Origin: Nematostella vectensis
Lineage: Eukaryota > Cnidaria > Anthozoa > Actiniaria > Edwardsiidae
Length of the DNA: 64,000 nt
Assembly (NCBI RefSeq): GCF_932526225.1
Contig: NC_064042.1
Coordinates: 7,061,540 to 7,125,539 of the forward strand
Direction of reading: 5' to 3'
Each line of letters begins with the position of its first letter. Position 1 is the stretch's first letter. This document shows, piece after piece, positions 1 through 16,904 of the stretch. The notes below the pieces were generated by a model, which saw only the letters and a list, made by a program, of their open reading frames with translations, made no database searches and was not told the DNA's origin. The position numbers were made by a program, and so were the translations under genes.

Positions 1-3000
1 CATTCACCAAAGGACATTCTTCCCTTTTCCTCCAATTACATCTTCTATCATTCTCTCCCTGTTCATTGGCACTTCTTTTCAAAATGGTTTTATTGTGCAT
101 GTAAATTATTTGTTTTACATTTGGCATACAGCTAAAGCTAAGTTGCTGACAGTAGGGGCACATATCAACTAACTTAAGGAACTCTCCACCTATGTTAGTC
201 CTGTCAAGTTGAGCACTGTTTTGGCCCCCGGTGAGAGCTTTTACCCAAATATATATTATTATTTATCTAATACAGCTGTTATCTGTGTAGATCAGCCCCT
301 TTGTGGAAAATACAGCAATTGTTTCTATAGGCATTTAAGTTTATTTTAGCCCTTGGGGGAGGGGTGAAACATAATGTTTAAAAATGGCATATGTCTAATA
401 GTTTTCCTTAACTTTAACTCTCTTTAATAACCTTATTTTTGTTTCAGGTTGATGACAAAACTGTTACATTGCTAAGCCACGAGGATCTTAAGACTTTAGG
501 TATTGACTATCTTGGGGACAGATTATTAATCATTAACCATTTCAAAAACTCTGTTCGTGAAGAAAAATTAGAACGTGTGCGGTCCCTCTTAGATGCAAGC
601 AAAAAAAGGAAGCAGAAAAGTACTAATAATGCCTCAACGAGTAAGAATGCTCCCACTCTGACGTACTACTTTGGATGGAAGCACTGGAATGAGTCTAGAA
701 AGGAGTATATCCAGAAAAAGACAAATAATGGTGGGGGATCCAGAGAGTGCAAATTACCAAGGAATGCTTCCAAAGAAGAATGTATGTCGAAAGCGAAAGA
801 GTTTTTCTTTCCTGAGGGTGAGAGTCCGGAAGGTCGTCAAGATCTTATGACTTTTAAGCTCACAGGAATTGAGAAGGAAATTGATGATGATTTCAAGTAC
901 GAAGACTACAAGAGAGACACGGGTCTTTCAAGGCCAAGGCTGTTCTTGTGCAGTCGTCGACGTATCAGGTGTGGCCTACAGTTTGAGAATAAATTAAAGC
1001 GGTGTTACAACCACAAATGCCATTTTTCATTCTTTTTAGATAATAATGATAATCTTTTGGGGTCGCGTGGTTCGATGGGTGCTCGGAATGCTTATTAGTT
1101 GTCAATCAAACAAAAAATGTTTATTACAGTGTCGTTTGACAAATGTCACAATTGTTCTATCATTCAAACCACCCCCGATTGACAGACTTTCCTAGCCAAT
1201 TTAAATGAATGCGTTAGTGTCGACGTTGTAAGTGATTATTTATCATTGGCCATTGAAACGTTTACGGGACGTCGAAGCATTTGATTGGGTAACACCCTAT
1301 GTTTAAGTACACTTTCAAGTAGAGTGAATTATGTTTTGTGTTTATATGACATGTTGGTTCCAAAGTACATCGTTTGTCGCGGGTTAGAAATATTCTTATG
1401 AAAAACATTTTCTCTGATCTTATAGCTGCGGCAAAGCAAACAACCTAGAAGACAGTGACAGTGACAGTGATCTTCTTAAATCAGTATTTGATAGTGGCTA
1501 TGCAGACTCTGAAGCAGGACCTTCTTTTGAATTTGACAAGGCAGCTCTCGCGGACATACTAGGGACAAGTAGAGAAGACAACCAAAGTGAATTGATCGGC
1601 ACATCTGAGGAGAGAAAAGCCATTTTCAAGGAACAGCTAGAACAGTTAGAGGAATCAAGCAGAATAGACAAGGAAAAAGATCGTCTGCGTCTAGAAGAAG
1701 AGCAGGAACTAACCAAGCAAGAAGAAATACGCCAAAAAAGAAGACGGCGAGTGCTTGATGAACCCGCCCCTGGGGATCAGTCGGTAGAGGTACGTATACG
1801 ACATCCTCGCATGGGAGTCTTAAAGAGAAGGTTTCACGTAAGATCAAGTGTACAAGCCGTCTATGATTGGGCAGGGTCGGTTAGTGCAACGCCTTTGTAC
1901 TTTCAGCTATGCAAGTATCCAAACACTGTTATTTATCCTTCCGATGAAATATCACAAGCATGCAATGAAATCCTTAATGTGGTTTCAAGAGGACAGCCCG
2001 TGCCTCTTTCGGTCGAAGAGGATTCTGTGACCATCAATGACGGGCAAAAGCTCTACATCGATATCGATATGGATGACACAATACCAGATGCTCTTCATAT
2101 CGGGCTATCTGATACACCACCACAAATGCTGTTGGAAGACGACGAACCAATGACGGAAGAAGAAGCCATTGCCCTTACCCATTACAACGTCTTAAACAAA
2201 AAAAGACAAGAAGAATTGACCAAGTACCTCAAAACAAATATTGTGGAAATAGATAAAGATCACATTGTTGAAGAGATTCTGAAACTATACAAAGACACGT
2301 CGCTACTGCAAAACTACTTAGAAATTGAATGTGGACTGACTGCCACAGGCGATGGAGTGCTCAGAGAAATGCTCACGAGTTTTTGGGAGAAATTCCTGAT
2401 GCGAAATGGCGAAGGAAGTAGAGAAATACCCCTTCCACTTGGCCCAAGCATTGCACGCGAAACGTATGAAATACTTGGAAGAATTTATCATCATGGATTT
2501 ATGCTAACGGGAAGCTTTCCTGTTACAATTCCCAGGGCGTCTATCCATTACGCCCTGTTTGATTGCGTTAAGGATGAATGCCTTGAAGAGTCGTTCCTGA
2601 ACACTCTCCCTGCCAAGCAACGCGAAACACTTTCCGCTGCTCTTTCCAGCAAATCAGCTGCATCATTCCCTGATAAAATTGTGTGCGATATTCTTGAAGA
2701 TTATGGCAACATGAGATGGCCGTCCCAAGAGAACATATGTTCTATTGTCAAGGATGTTGCCGTACATGAGTTGGTTGCTAAGCCTGCAATGGCTTTGCAG
2801 CAGTTTCGAAGTGGAATGGGAGAGTTTTGGAAGGATGTGCCACCGCAGGAAATTGATGCAGTGTACAAGCTGTCTCAGCCAACCTCACGTAGAGTCAAGG
2901 CAGCCCTTAGAGGTAATCCTCTAACCAAGAAGGAAGAGTCTGTACTGAGATGGCTGAAGTTGTTCATTGATGAGTGTGGCGATAAGATGCTACGGAGGTT

Positions 3001-4183
3001 TCTGGTTTTTTGCACGGCATCAGATAGCCTTGCGCCCGATAAAACTATTCAAGTTCGCTTCGAGTCAATGCCAAGTGCAGCAATCAGACCGAAGGCGCAG
3101 ACATGTTTCCGAATCCTGATCCTGCCAACCAATTTCTGTGGCTATGCAGCATTTCAGGCCAACATGGACATATACCTGACTTACAGAGACGCATGGGAAA
3201 TGAAAGACTATTAAAGTTGAACGGAATTCATATATATTTGTTACAGTTCTGGATGATGCTTTTGAAGTAGAGTTTTTTGTTGTTGTTGGAAAGTCTGCCA
3301 GCAGGCCAAATGTGAACGACCACGTTCACATGACTTTGAAATAGCTTCGTCTATTACCTACGTCTATTGCATGACAGACAACAAGAGGATTTGTTATATA
3401 TATTTGTTACAGTTATGAATGCCTCTGCCGTTCATTGAAATAGCTACGCACATGTCAAATAGCTACGTGTATTGTATGACTTAAAACAAAACAGTGGGTG
3501 TTACTGACAAAAGAGAAGCTTATGTGCGAGCTTTACATCGTTACTTTTTTTAATAAAAATTTCATACATCATATTGGTACCCGGTTATTTAACATTCTTG
3601 CCCCCCCCCTCCCCCAGACCCACACACACACATCTCTGATTTTTCCTTGAAAAACAATTTTCGCTTTTCTTCTAAGGTTTTCGAAATCCTCATGACATGC
3701 ACGTCTTTAATTATGGTGGTGCAGCCCCCTTGACGCTGAACAACGGATTCCAGGGCTGTAGCGGAGAAGCACGTCAACGTAGTTTTTTGTAAAACCCCTT
3801 TTTTTTCACATATCGAGGAAAATAGGCATCTGCGCTCAAAAACAAGGAATACCCGAGGTGTATAACCTCGATTAAGATGACAATGACAAATTATCGAGCG
3901 GGTGAAAATAACTCATACAGTTTTGCAATGATAAAACGACATGTTGTGTAATAGCTGCGCCCCCTCCCCCCACCAAAAAAAAAATGTGTGCCACAGCACT
4001 TATGAAAACCCACTTTTCCTTAATAGTATCGAGAAATGCAAGGGTGTTTTTAGTACCATCTTACATTTCACGCTAAAAGGTAGGATTAAATATCATCCAT
4101 CTTCATGACCTGTTCCTGTTTGTCTGACTGATATATCTAACGTTCCCTAAGATGTCGAGCGATGTTTGTCTAACGACAAGTTT
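1..4183. repeat. Tandem duplication, copy A (right part)
   Basis: This stretch matches 6438-10620 at a constant offset of 6437. The only difference I noticed is T at 3257 against G at 9694. Identity stops after the shared ACGACAAGTTT. Copy A then runs into GAGTGATC and copy B into ATAACGAA. If the unit is a simple head-to-tail duplication of 6437 bp, the junction is 4183/4184 and the first 2254 bp of copy A lie left of the window. Coding and non-coding parts are equally identical, so the event is very recent or is an assembly artefact. The 3' part, 3215-4183, has no gene I can support. Confidence 0.95.
448..3214 (+). CDS. SAM-like/UBX/HECT-like E3 ubiquitin ligase, copy A (5' truncated by window)
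   Basis: Two exons are visible: 448 to about 968 after a TTTGTTTCAG acceptor, and 1426-3214 after a TCTTATAG acceptor. Donor 968/969 is the best GT that keeps the frame (phase 2). The first exon holds the end of a SAM-like domain (LLSHEDLKTLGI) and a conserved FGW...GGGSR...FFFPEG region that I associate with G2E3-like HECT proteins of fish and invertebrates. The second exon has an acidic Ser/Asp stretch, a charged coiled coil, a UBX-like beta-grasp beginning VEVRIRHP, and a HECT-like C-terminal half with GDGVLREML and a TCF motif at about residue 505 of the 540-residue frame. That Cys sits where HECT ligases carry the catalytic cysteine. The HECT part is somewhat short. Family assignment comes from motifs only; ubiquitin transfer is inferred. 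Confidence 0.82.
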
Positions 4184-7100
4184 GAGTGATCGTGTGGAAA
4201 CCAATATCTTTCTCTATGACATCAATCTTTATTTGTCAATGATCCTTATCATGAAACACGCATTGCTTGGTTGTTTCTTCGTTACGTTATGTTCTTGTCT
4301 TCCTTAATACTGTGGAAACAGTGGGTGAAAAGCTTTCTTTACTGGCGAAAACAAGAAGAAACACACACCTCGAGTGGTGAATGATTGTGCATATTTTAAT
4401 TTTAGTCCTCCAATCAAATCGTTCGCAAGACAATGGCGCTATTTTAAAAACAATCACTTTGGTTGCCAATGGGGCTTTAAGCATTGTGTGAACTAATTGC
4501 ATTAACTAAATTTTCAGGGCCTTTTTTTGGGGGGGTTGTTTTGTTGTTTACTTTTACAGGCGATTTTTCACATTGCAATTTCAACAACTTTCTCTAATTC
4601 TGCCGGAGGTTAAAATAATTGGGCTGCTGGCTGTTGGATAGGTTTTTTTACCTTTTCTGTCCTAAACTGTGTATACATTTAAAGTTGTCTGTCCTTAACA
4701 TTGTATACATTTTAAGCCCTTTGTACTTAAAGCCAATGGATCCGACTTCACTGTCACCATCACCATTGGTTTCTTGGGCTGAAATCGTATGCAAATGAGA
4801 TGAGTTAACTTATAAATCTGCTTGAATCACAATGAATTCCAATCCATCCTACAACTAAAACAACTCAATTCTATTTTTAAAGGATAAAATAACAAGGGAA
4901 AGTTGTATTTTAAAATTATGAGAGTTTTGAGCATTCAAAACACAAACAAAACAGCATTGTAATGCAAGTCGGATCTTGGACTTCAACAGTGGTTTATATC
5001 ACGAGTATGAAAGTTGTGGTTGTTGTCCTAAACAGGACTTATTTTTGCAGAAATTTTTGTTCAAGACAAAGTCTGGGTAACAGATCCTAGGTGGTACCCC
5101 TATACCCAAACAGGGGCTGCGTAATCCCCCCCCCCCCCCCCTCAAGGAGAATTTTCAAGTATGGTCTCAGCTCACATTATATTATAATACAGTGATTGTA
5201 TATAATTTCAGGTTGTAACATTTCTTCGCGAAGAAATTCAAGCTGACGATTCTATAATCCAAAAATTTCTGTTGGAAAAGGTATGTTTACATTTTGTATA
5301 ATAATGTGTAAAATTTTGATACAAAATATAATATATTCATATATATAGCCTATTTCAGAAATTCTGTCCCAACTATATAAGTATATTGAGTTTCAATAAT
5401 ATGGTGCACTACACCCTGCAGTTATATTATTTCTATCTTTGTGAACTTTCATTAACCATTTCTAGCCATCTTGACTTAGCCAAAGTTGTTACTTTGCACA
5501 GAAAAATCAATTCTAAGTTGGCCAGGAAACGCAGCCAGCCATACTTATTTTTAAAATTTGCTCCCAACAATTATAATATAAAATCTTGCCTTCAACAAAA
5601 GCTTTTAACCGCACTTGTTTGAATATCACTGTAAAAGATTATCATTGTGACTATTTCTAGCTATTTCCAGCTATAGTTTGTCTTGATTCTCTAGGTAATA
5701 TTTATTAGAAACAACAACGTAGTTTACAAGGTCCGAGCTGTGTCAGCCATGCTTTTATGAGTGCCTCCTATTCTAAGTGACGTCACGTAAAACTACAAGA
5801 GACTGTCAATCAACTATCGTGACATAGTTTGTTGTTTTGTTGCAGCAGTAAAACCGTGTACTTTATCAGTCATAAAATTATTTTGACCATGTGGCTCAAA
5901 GCTTGTTCATTCATGAATTATTTGACAAATATCCATGGGTATTATTATTGGGTATCTTTTTTGTTAACAAGCAGCCGGCTGCCGGTGAAGTCGTCTGTTT
6001 TCATGTCTTTGCCGGCTCTTTTTTTCTGTATTTTCCTTTCATAATTTGGGGATGAAGGCTTTTTTTCGCCACCAAAATCTGGAAAGCCGGCAAAATCTAG
6101 CAGATTTAAAAAAGTTATTTTGAACCCTGGAATGTATAAAACTCCGTGCATTTTCGTAGATCCACCGCATGGATCCACTCCTTAGTTAAAATATCTTACA
6201 TTTACATCAAAGTTTACTACTACTACATATGGATCGATTTCGTGAGACGCAAAACCGTCACAGTCAATGTGCGCACTTCATTACTTTTTGAACCTCTACA
6301 AGCCTGCCGAGTTGCCCACTTTAGAATTGCTAAATTTAAGAAGGAACTTACGTCTATGCCTACACATGAAGACATCTCGTTTTGAACTCATTGTCCCTGT
6401 CTCTACTTTTGCTTGGTGAACTACCTCTTTTACAAGGCATTCACCAAAGGACATTCTTCCCTTTTCCTCCAATTACATCTTCTATCATTCTCTCCCTGTT
6501 CATTGGCACTTCTTTTCAAAATGGTTTTATTGTGCATGTAAATTATTTGTTTTACATTTGGCATACAGCTAAAGCTAAGTTGCTGACAGTAGGGGCACAT
6601 ATCAACTAACTTAAGGAACTCTCCACCTATGTTAGTCCTGTCAAGTTGAGCACTGTTTTGGCCCCCGGTGAGAGCTTTTACCCAAATATATATTATTATT
6701 TATCTAATACAGCTGTTATCTGTGTAGATCAGCCCCTTTGTGGAAAATACAGCAATTGTTTCTATAGGCATTTAAGTTTATTTTAGCCCTTGGGGGAGGG
6801 GTGAAACATAATGTTTAAAAATGGCATATGTCTAATAGTTTTCCTTAACTTTAACTCTCTTTAATAACCTTATTTTTGTTTCAGGTTGATGACAAAACTG
6901 TTACATTGCTAAGCCACGAGGATCTTAAGACTTTAGGTATTGACTATCTTGGGGACAGATTATTAATCATTAACCATTTCAAAAACTCTGTTCGTGAAGA
7001 AAAATTAGAACGTGTGCGGTCCCTCTTAGATGCAAGCAAAAAAAGGAAGCAGAAAAGTACTAATAATGCCTCAACGAGTAAGAATGCTCCCACTCTGACG

Positions 7101-10100
7101 TACTACTTTGGATGGAAGCACTGGAATGAGTCTAGAAAGGAGTATATCCAGAAAAAGACAAATAATGGTGGGGGATCCAGAGAGTGCAAATTACCAAGGA
7201 ATGCTTCCAAAGAAGAATGTATGTCGAAAGCGAAAGAGTTTTTCTTTCCTGAGGGTGAGAGTCCGGAAGGTCGTCAAGATCTTATGACTTTTAAGCTCAC
7301 AGGAATTGAGAAGGAAATTGATGATGATTTCAAGTACGAAGACTACAAGAGAGACACGGGTCTTTCAAGGCCAAGGCTGTTCTTGTGCAGTCGTCGACGT
7401 ATCAGGTGTGGCCTACAGTTTGAGAATAAATTAAAGCGGTGTTACAACCACAAATGCCATTTTTCATTCTTTTTAGATAATAATGATAATCTTTTGGGGT
7501 CGCGTGGTTCGATGGGTGCTCGGAATGCTTATTAGTTGTCAATCAAACAAAAAATGTTTATTACAGTGTCGTTTGACAAATGTCACAATTGTTCTATCAT
7601 TCAAACCACCCCCGATTGACAGACTTTCCTAGCCAATTTAAATGAATGCGTTAGTGTCGACGTTGTAAGTGATTATTTATCATTGGCCATTGAAACGTTT
7701 ACGGGACGTCGAAGCATTTGATTGGGTAACACCCTATGTTTAAGTACACTTTCAAGTAGAGTGAATTATGTTTTGTGTTTATATGACATGTTGGTTCCAA
7801 AGTACATCGTTTGTCGCGGGTTAGAAATATTCTTATGAAAAACATTTTCTCTGATCTTATAGCTGCGGCAAAGCAAACAACCTAGAAGACAGTGACAGTG
7901 ACAGTGATCTTCTTAAATCAGTATTTGATAGTGGCTATGCAGACTCTGAAGCAGGACCTTCTTTTGAATTTGACAAGGCAGCTCTCGCGGACATACTAGG
8001 GACAAGTAGAGAAGACAACCAAAGTGAATTGATCGGCACATCTGAGGAGAGAAAAGCCATTTTCAAGGAACAGCTAGAACAGTTAGAGGAATCAAGCAGA
8101 ATAGACAAGGAAAAAGATCGTCTGCGTCTAGAAGAAGAGCAGGAACTAACCAAGCAAGAAGAAATACGCCAAAAAAGAAGACGGCGAGTGCTTGATGAAC
8201 CCGCCCCTGGGGATCAGTCGGTAGAGGTACGTATACGACATCCTCGCATGGGAGTCTTAAAGAGAAGGTTTCACGTAAGATCAAGTGTACAAGCCGTCTA
8301 TGATTGGGCAGGGTCGGTTAGTGCAACGCCTTTGTACTTTCAGCTATGCAAGTATCCAAACACTGTTATTTATCCTTCCGATGAAATATCACAAGCATGC
8401 AATGAAATCCTTAATGTGGTTTCAAGAGGACAGCCCGTGCCTCTTTCGGTCGAAGAGGATTCTGTGACCATCAATGACGGGCAAAAGCTCTACATCGATA
8501 TCGATATGGATGACACAATACCAGATGCTCTTCATATCGGGCTATCTGATACACCACCACAAATGCTGTTGGAAGACGACGAACCAATGACGGAAGAAGA
8601 AGCCATTGCCCTTACCCATTACAACGTCTTAAACAAAAAAAGACAAGAAGAATTGACCAAGTACCTCAAAACAAATATTGTGGAAATAGATAAAGATCAC
8701 ATTGTTGAAGAGATTCTGAAACTATACAAAGACACGTCGCTACTGCAAAACTACTTAGAAATTGAATGTGGACTGACTGCCACAGGCGATGGAGTGCTCA
8801 GAGAAATGCTCACGAGTTTTTGGGAGAAATTCCTGATGCGAAATGGCGAAGGAAGTAGAGAAATACCCCTTCCACTTGGCCCAAGCATTGCACGCGAAAC
8901 GTATGAAATACTTGGAAGAATTTATCATCATGGATTTATGCTAACGGGAAGCTTTCCTGTTACAATTCCCAGGGCGTCTATCCATTACGCCCTGTTTGAT
9001 TGCGTTAAGGATGAATGCCTTGAAGAGTCGTTCCTGAACACTCTCCCTGCCAAGCAACGCGAAACACTTTCCGCTGCTCTTTCCAGCAAATCAGCTGCAT
9101 CATTCCCTGATAAAATTGTGTGCGATATTCTTGAAGATTATGGCAACATGAGATGGCCGTCCCAAGAGAACATATGTTCTATTGTCAAGGATGTTGCCGT
9201 ACATGAGTTGGTTGCTAAGCCTGCAATGGCTTTGCAGCAGTTTCGAAGTGGAATGGGAGAGTTTTGGAAGGATGTGCCACCGCAGGAAATTGATGCAGTG
9301 TACAAGCTGTCTCAGCCAACCTCACGTAGAGTCAAGGCAGCCCTTAGAGGTAATCCTCTAACCAAGAAGGAAGAGTCTGTACTGAGATGGCTGAAGTTGT
9401 TCATTGATGAGTGTGGCGATAAGATGCTACGGAGGTTTCTGGTTTTTTGCACGGCATCAGATAGCCTTGCGCCCGATAAAACTATTCAAGTTCGCTTCGA
9501 GTCAATGCCAAGTGCAGCAATCAGACCGAAGGCGCAGACATGTTTCCGAATCCTGATCCTGCCAACCAATTTCTGTGGCTATGCAGCATTTCAGGCCAAC
9601 ATGGACATATACCTGACTTACAGAGACGCATGGGAAATGAAAGACTATTAAAGTTGAACGGAATTCATATATATTTGTTACAGTTCTGGATGAGGCTTTT
9701 GAAGTAGAGTTTTTTGTTGTTGTTGGAAAGTCTGCCAGCAGGCCAAATGTGAACGACCACGTTCACATGACTTTGAAATAGCTTCGTCTATTACCTACGT
9801 CTATTGCATGACAGACAACAAGAGGATTTGTTATATATATTTGTTACAGTTATGAATGCCTCTGCCGTTCATTGAAATAGCTACGCACATGTCAAATAGC
9901 TACGTGTATTGTATGACTTAAAACAAAACAGTGGGTGTTACTGACAAAAGAGAAGCTTATGTGCGAGCTTTACATCGTTACTTTTTTTAATAAAAATTTC
10001 ATACATCATATTGGTACCCGGTTATTTAACATTCTTGCCCCCCCCCTCCCCCAGACCCACACACACACATCTCTGATTTTTCCTTGAAAAACAATTTTCG

Positions 10101-10618
10101 CTTTTCTTCTAAGGTTTTCGAAATCCTCATGACATGCACGTCTTTAATTATGGTGGTGCAGCCCCCTTGACGCTGAACAACGGATTCCAGGGCTGTAGCG
10201 GAGAAGCACGTCAACGTAGTTTTTTGTAAAACCCCTTTTTTTTCACATATCGAGGAAAATAGGCATCTGCGCTCAAAAACAAGGAATACCCGAGGTGTAT
10301 AACCTCGATTAAGATGACAATGACAAATTATCGAGCGGGTGAAAATAACTCATACAGTTTTGCAATGATAAAACGACATGTTGTGTAATAGCTGCGCCCC
10401 CTCCCCCCACCAAAAAAAAAATGTGTGCCACAGCACTTATGAAAACCCACTTTTCCTTAATAGTATCGAGAAATGCAAGGGTGTTTTTAGTACCATCTTA
10501 CATTTCACGCTAAAAGGTAGGATTAAATATCATCCATCTTCATGACCTGTTCCTGTTTGTCTGACTGATATATCTAACGTTCCCTAAGATGTCGAGCGAT
10601 GTTTGTCTAACGACAAGT

Positions 10619-10620
<2 letters not shown>
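4184..10620. repeat. Tandem duplication, copy B (full 6437-bp unit)
   Basis: The period of 6437 and the loss of identity after 4183 and 10620 imply that copy B begins right at 4184. It includes the upstream exon 5212-5280, whose counterpart in copy A lies off the window. Besides the HECT gene, 4184-5211 and 5281-6884 hold only AT-rich sequence, a poly-C tract near 5127-5141 and intronic DNA. 9652-10618 holds no gene I recognise. Confidence 0.85.
5212..9651 (+). CDS. SAM-like/UBX/HECT-like E3 ubiquitin ligase, copy B
   Basis: Exons 5212-5280, 6885 to about 7405, and 7863-9651; total length 2379 nt keeps one frame. The 69-nt first visible exon sits between TATAATTTCAG and GTATGT and encodes FLREEIQADD..., the front half of the SAM-like domain that continues as VDDKTVTLL in the next exon. 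An earlier exon with the start codon is expected in 4184-5211 but I could not place it. Domains then run as in copy A: conserved G2E3-like N-terminal region, coiled coil, UBX-like domain, HECT-like lobe with TCF. The protein is the same as copy A over the shared part. The internal donor at 7405 is my best guess and carries most of the uncertainty. Confidence 0.82.
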
Positions 10621-13704
<3,084 letters not shown>

Positions 13705-13925
13705 CTAAATGAAAGTACTTCTTAACAAGATCATTTCCTACCAACTGCTGTCAAGGAAAGCAATTTTCAGCACCTATACAATGCAAAATATTAAAGAAAA
13801 ACAATTACAAGACAAAAAGATACGGGAAAGTCCCTGTTCATTAGCAAATGCTGGCAGATAATACGACATGGCAATGACTCTTCTAGGGAAGGCTCCAAAT
13901 GATCCACGTGTTCGTACACATATCA

Positions 13926-14057
13926 TATCTGACATCTTGCATCTGACATCTTGCATCTGACATCTTGCATCTGACATCGTGCATCTGACATCGTGCATCT
14001 GACATCTTGCATCTGACATCTTGCATCTGACATCTTGCATCTGACATCTTGCATCTT
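13926..14057. repeat. 14-bp minisatellite
   Basis: About nine near-perfect copies of TCTGACATCTTGCA with a T/G variant at the eleventh base. It decays into CATCTTACATGTTATAATATCGTGCATCTTGCATCTGACATGG to about 14092. Reading frames across it are artefacts. Confidence 0.95.
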
Positions 14058-14092
14058 ACATGTTATAATATCGTGCATCTTGCATCTGACAT

Positions 14093-15646
14093 GGCCCCTA
14101 TGGGCTTCCGTAGTCAACCCTTCTTGTGCACACTAGAAACAATTCTGCATTATTTTGGCCTAAAAGTGTGGTAAAGCAGAAGAAATGATCATGATTTTGA
14201 ATGTAATATGCTGAGATTGCGTTGTTTCTATTATTTGGTGCCACTAAGTTACTTCGTGTATTCTAGCGGGGAATTATGTGTTCCTGTGCTTTGCACTTGT
14301 TCACCAGAAATTAATACTGTAGCCACCATCATTTCCAGAAAACCAACCCAACAACCCCTTTCCAAATACTCCAAAGCATTAAGCAGACATACTGTATGAG
14401 AAAAATTTGGTGACAGTTAACTTATATGATGTCTTCAGAAGAAAATCACCCCCATTCTCACCCCTGGATCTGTCGCTGTATGGGTGTGTTCATTAGAAAT
14501 GAGGTATAGAGACATGAAAGCCCTAAAGAAAATATAGGACAACAGACAGAATCATTTTCGAACATTAAAAATTATATTTTTGATATTAAATCGGGCATCC
14601 CATTTTAGCCTGACAATGTTTTGAACATGACAAAATAATATAACTGAATGATCAATTGTCAATTACGCCCACATAAACTCTTTATTTTTGAACAGATAAC
14701 AGGGGTTTGATGTATAAGCACTAAAGGTCTGATTCCTTTCCATGCAGAAGTCTTTAAATGTAGGCATCTATCTTTATACCAAGCCAGAGAGAATACGGCA
14801 GAAATTGCTTTGTTTTTTTGGCAGTATCTACTCAAACATTGCATCATGCACTGGATTTACGTAAAATAAGTTGCCATCTAGCATGGTATAAGATAGGTAT
14901 ACAATGATTTATTGTAGAATACTGCAGAAAATTCCACTTGTCATGTATCTCAAGAGCATACCCCTTATAAAAATATCCCAGATAAATAAGCTCCTACTCA
15001 TGTGCTCACTAGGCCAGTCCCTTTCAATTCCATCGATTATCTTTATTCGCAACGGCTACTGTAGCACCCCAACCAAAACGAAAAGACAAGACAAAAAAGG
15101 TTTACCACAACTCTGCTTCTTGCTTGTTTTAGTCGGCTACCTTTCTTCTGCGACTTTGATGTATGCGAGTTACCTCAAACACGCTCTCAGGTACTGGACG
15201 TGAGATTCCATGATACGGCATGTCACTTGCGAAAATGTAAACAAAAACTAAATGGCGGGGTACACATGGGGTACCCACTAGGTATTCGCTTGTTCAAAGC
15301 ATCAAGATAATGAAAAACTATTGTAGATTCTGTCGATGTATTTCCTTTTTTGCTGACAGCGTCCGGACCTAACGAAAATCCCAACTTTCTCAGATCGATC
15401 GGGCACACATGAGGGCGCGATTTTGAGTGACGTTGGCCGTAAATCTTGAAATAAATATTTTCTCGTCGCGATCGCACTGATCACAATAGATTCGCGGTAT
15501 CTCTCAAAATTTTGGAAAACGCTCGACATCGTTTAGTGTGGCTATACCACAAAAGGTTTGGCATTTGTAAGCGATTTGAGCGTATTTATGGGTGACGAAG
15601 AAGACTCCATGATTTACTTACTGTAAAATATGTCCGACGTAAAATC
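14093..15646. other. Gene-less stretch
   Basis: No exon, RNA gene or clear repeat that I can support. It is moderately AT-rich with only short, non-homologous frames. Confidence 0.6.
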
Positions 15647-15650
15647 CCTG

Positions 15651-16124
15651 GCGCCCGTTTCTCGAAACACCCGAGAATTCTCGGGCCCGAAAACTTTATT
15701 TTGCATTTTTGCTCAAAATTTCGCATGTTTTCCTGCTGGAGAACCGCTTTCGTGTTTTAGAAACATTTTGAACTTTCTCTTGGTTCGTATTCCAAATGAT
15801 TACGCTCAATAGGGCTATTTTCGAAGTTCTGCTAAAGCCAAAAAGTTACCCGAGAAGTCTCGGGCGACTGCGAGGTCCCGAGAACTTTCTTAATATTTTA
15901 GCCATGTGAATTTCGGGCCCGAGAAGTTCGGGAAAGATCAAAATCTATAAAACCAAAAAGAGGATTATTCTTCACATGAATCTTTGTGGTAAAATACGAT
16001 GTTTGACGATATTTCAACACATTTAGATACCATAAATTTTGAAGGAATAAGCCAGCTTTTCAAATTTAAGGAATAAAACGTTTTCGGAACCGAGAATTCT
16101 AGGGTGTTTCGAGAAACGGGCCCC
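15651..16124. mobile_element. MITE with about 33-bp imperfect TIRs
   Basis: The left end reads GCGCCCGTTTCTCGAAACAC followed by CCGAGAATTCTCGG. The right end is the near reverse complement, finishing GTGTTTCGAGAAACGGGCCC. Further CCCGAGAA/TTCTCGGG inverted copies lie inside (about 15850-15935). A CCCTG direct repeat flanks both ends and may be the target duplication. No coding capacity. Confidence 0.82.
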
Positions 16125-16332
16125 TGCAATGCATCGAAAGCGTGAAACCATGGTGATAGCTTGGAGTCGAGGCTTGGAGTTGGGGTTTAGCTTGAAGTCG
16201 AGGCCTAACTTGGAGTCGAGGTATCATTATGCGATCGAAGAAAATAATAACAATCGCGAATTTTCAACTCGAGGATTCCTCCACAGGAATCCCGAGTAAT
16301 GTGCCCTAGCGGTCTCTTCACAAAGAATCCAT

Positions 16333-16465
16333 GGGCGGATCTAGCCCCCCCCCCCCCCCCTATTTTCAGTCATTTGGCTAAAAAATGAACAAGAAATATA
16401 AAAAAATATATGAATGACAATAAGTCTGCCCCCCCCCTTTCTTGAAACTTCTGGATCCGCCCCTG
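16333..16465. mobile_element. Short poly-C MITE, GGGCGGATC ends
   Basis: The left end GGGCGGATCTAG and right end CTGGATCCGCCCC are inverted relative to each other. Both adjoin poly-C runs. The layout resembles the abundant short elements with GGGGCGGATCCAG ends found in invertebrate genomes (from memory). Confidence 0.6.
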
Positions 16466-16904
16466 GAGCCTATGAAAGAAAAGTCCTCGTCGTGTTTTGC
16501 GCGGCCGAAGGAAGAAAGTGCTAGTTCCTCGAGCACGCACCATGCTTCTTTCGTTAGTTAAACTCGAGAAACAGCACGGCATTCTTGAGGGATGCAACAC
16601 TTAAGTTTCATTTTCACTTGTCATTTCCAAACTTGCACACATTATACTTGCAAGTATAATGGGTTTTCTGAAAAAATGAGGCAACGATAGCATGGGTTGC
16701 TTAGCCATTGTAAGAGTCTTTCCTTTCTAATCCGTACACAATTTTTATGCTCACAATTTATTTAAACCAAAAAATGCATGGGACTAAATGGGCTTTATCT
16801 ATTAGATAAATCCTGGAAAGATATACCACTTTGACTTGAAGCTTTGATTTTGGCTTTAAGTTCTAAATTGTTATTTTAGAGAATAAACAGGATATTGTTG
16901 CGAA

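Noticed and set aside
969-1098. Continuation of the HECT-gene exon to the stop at 1096
   Set aside because: A donor at 968/969 gives a phase match to 1426 and joins two parts of one family. Read-through would end the protein before UBX and HECT. The choice is not proven.
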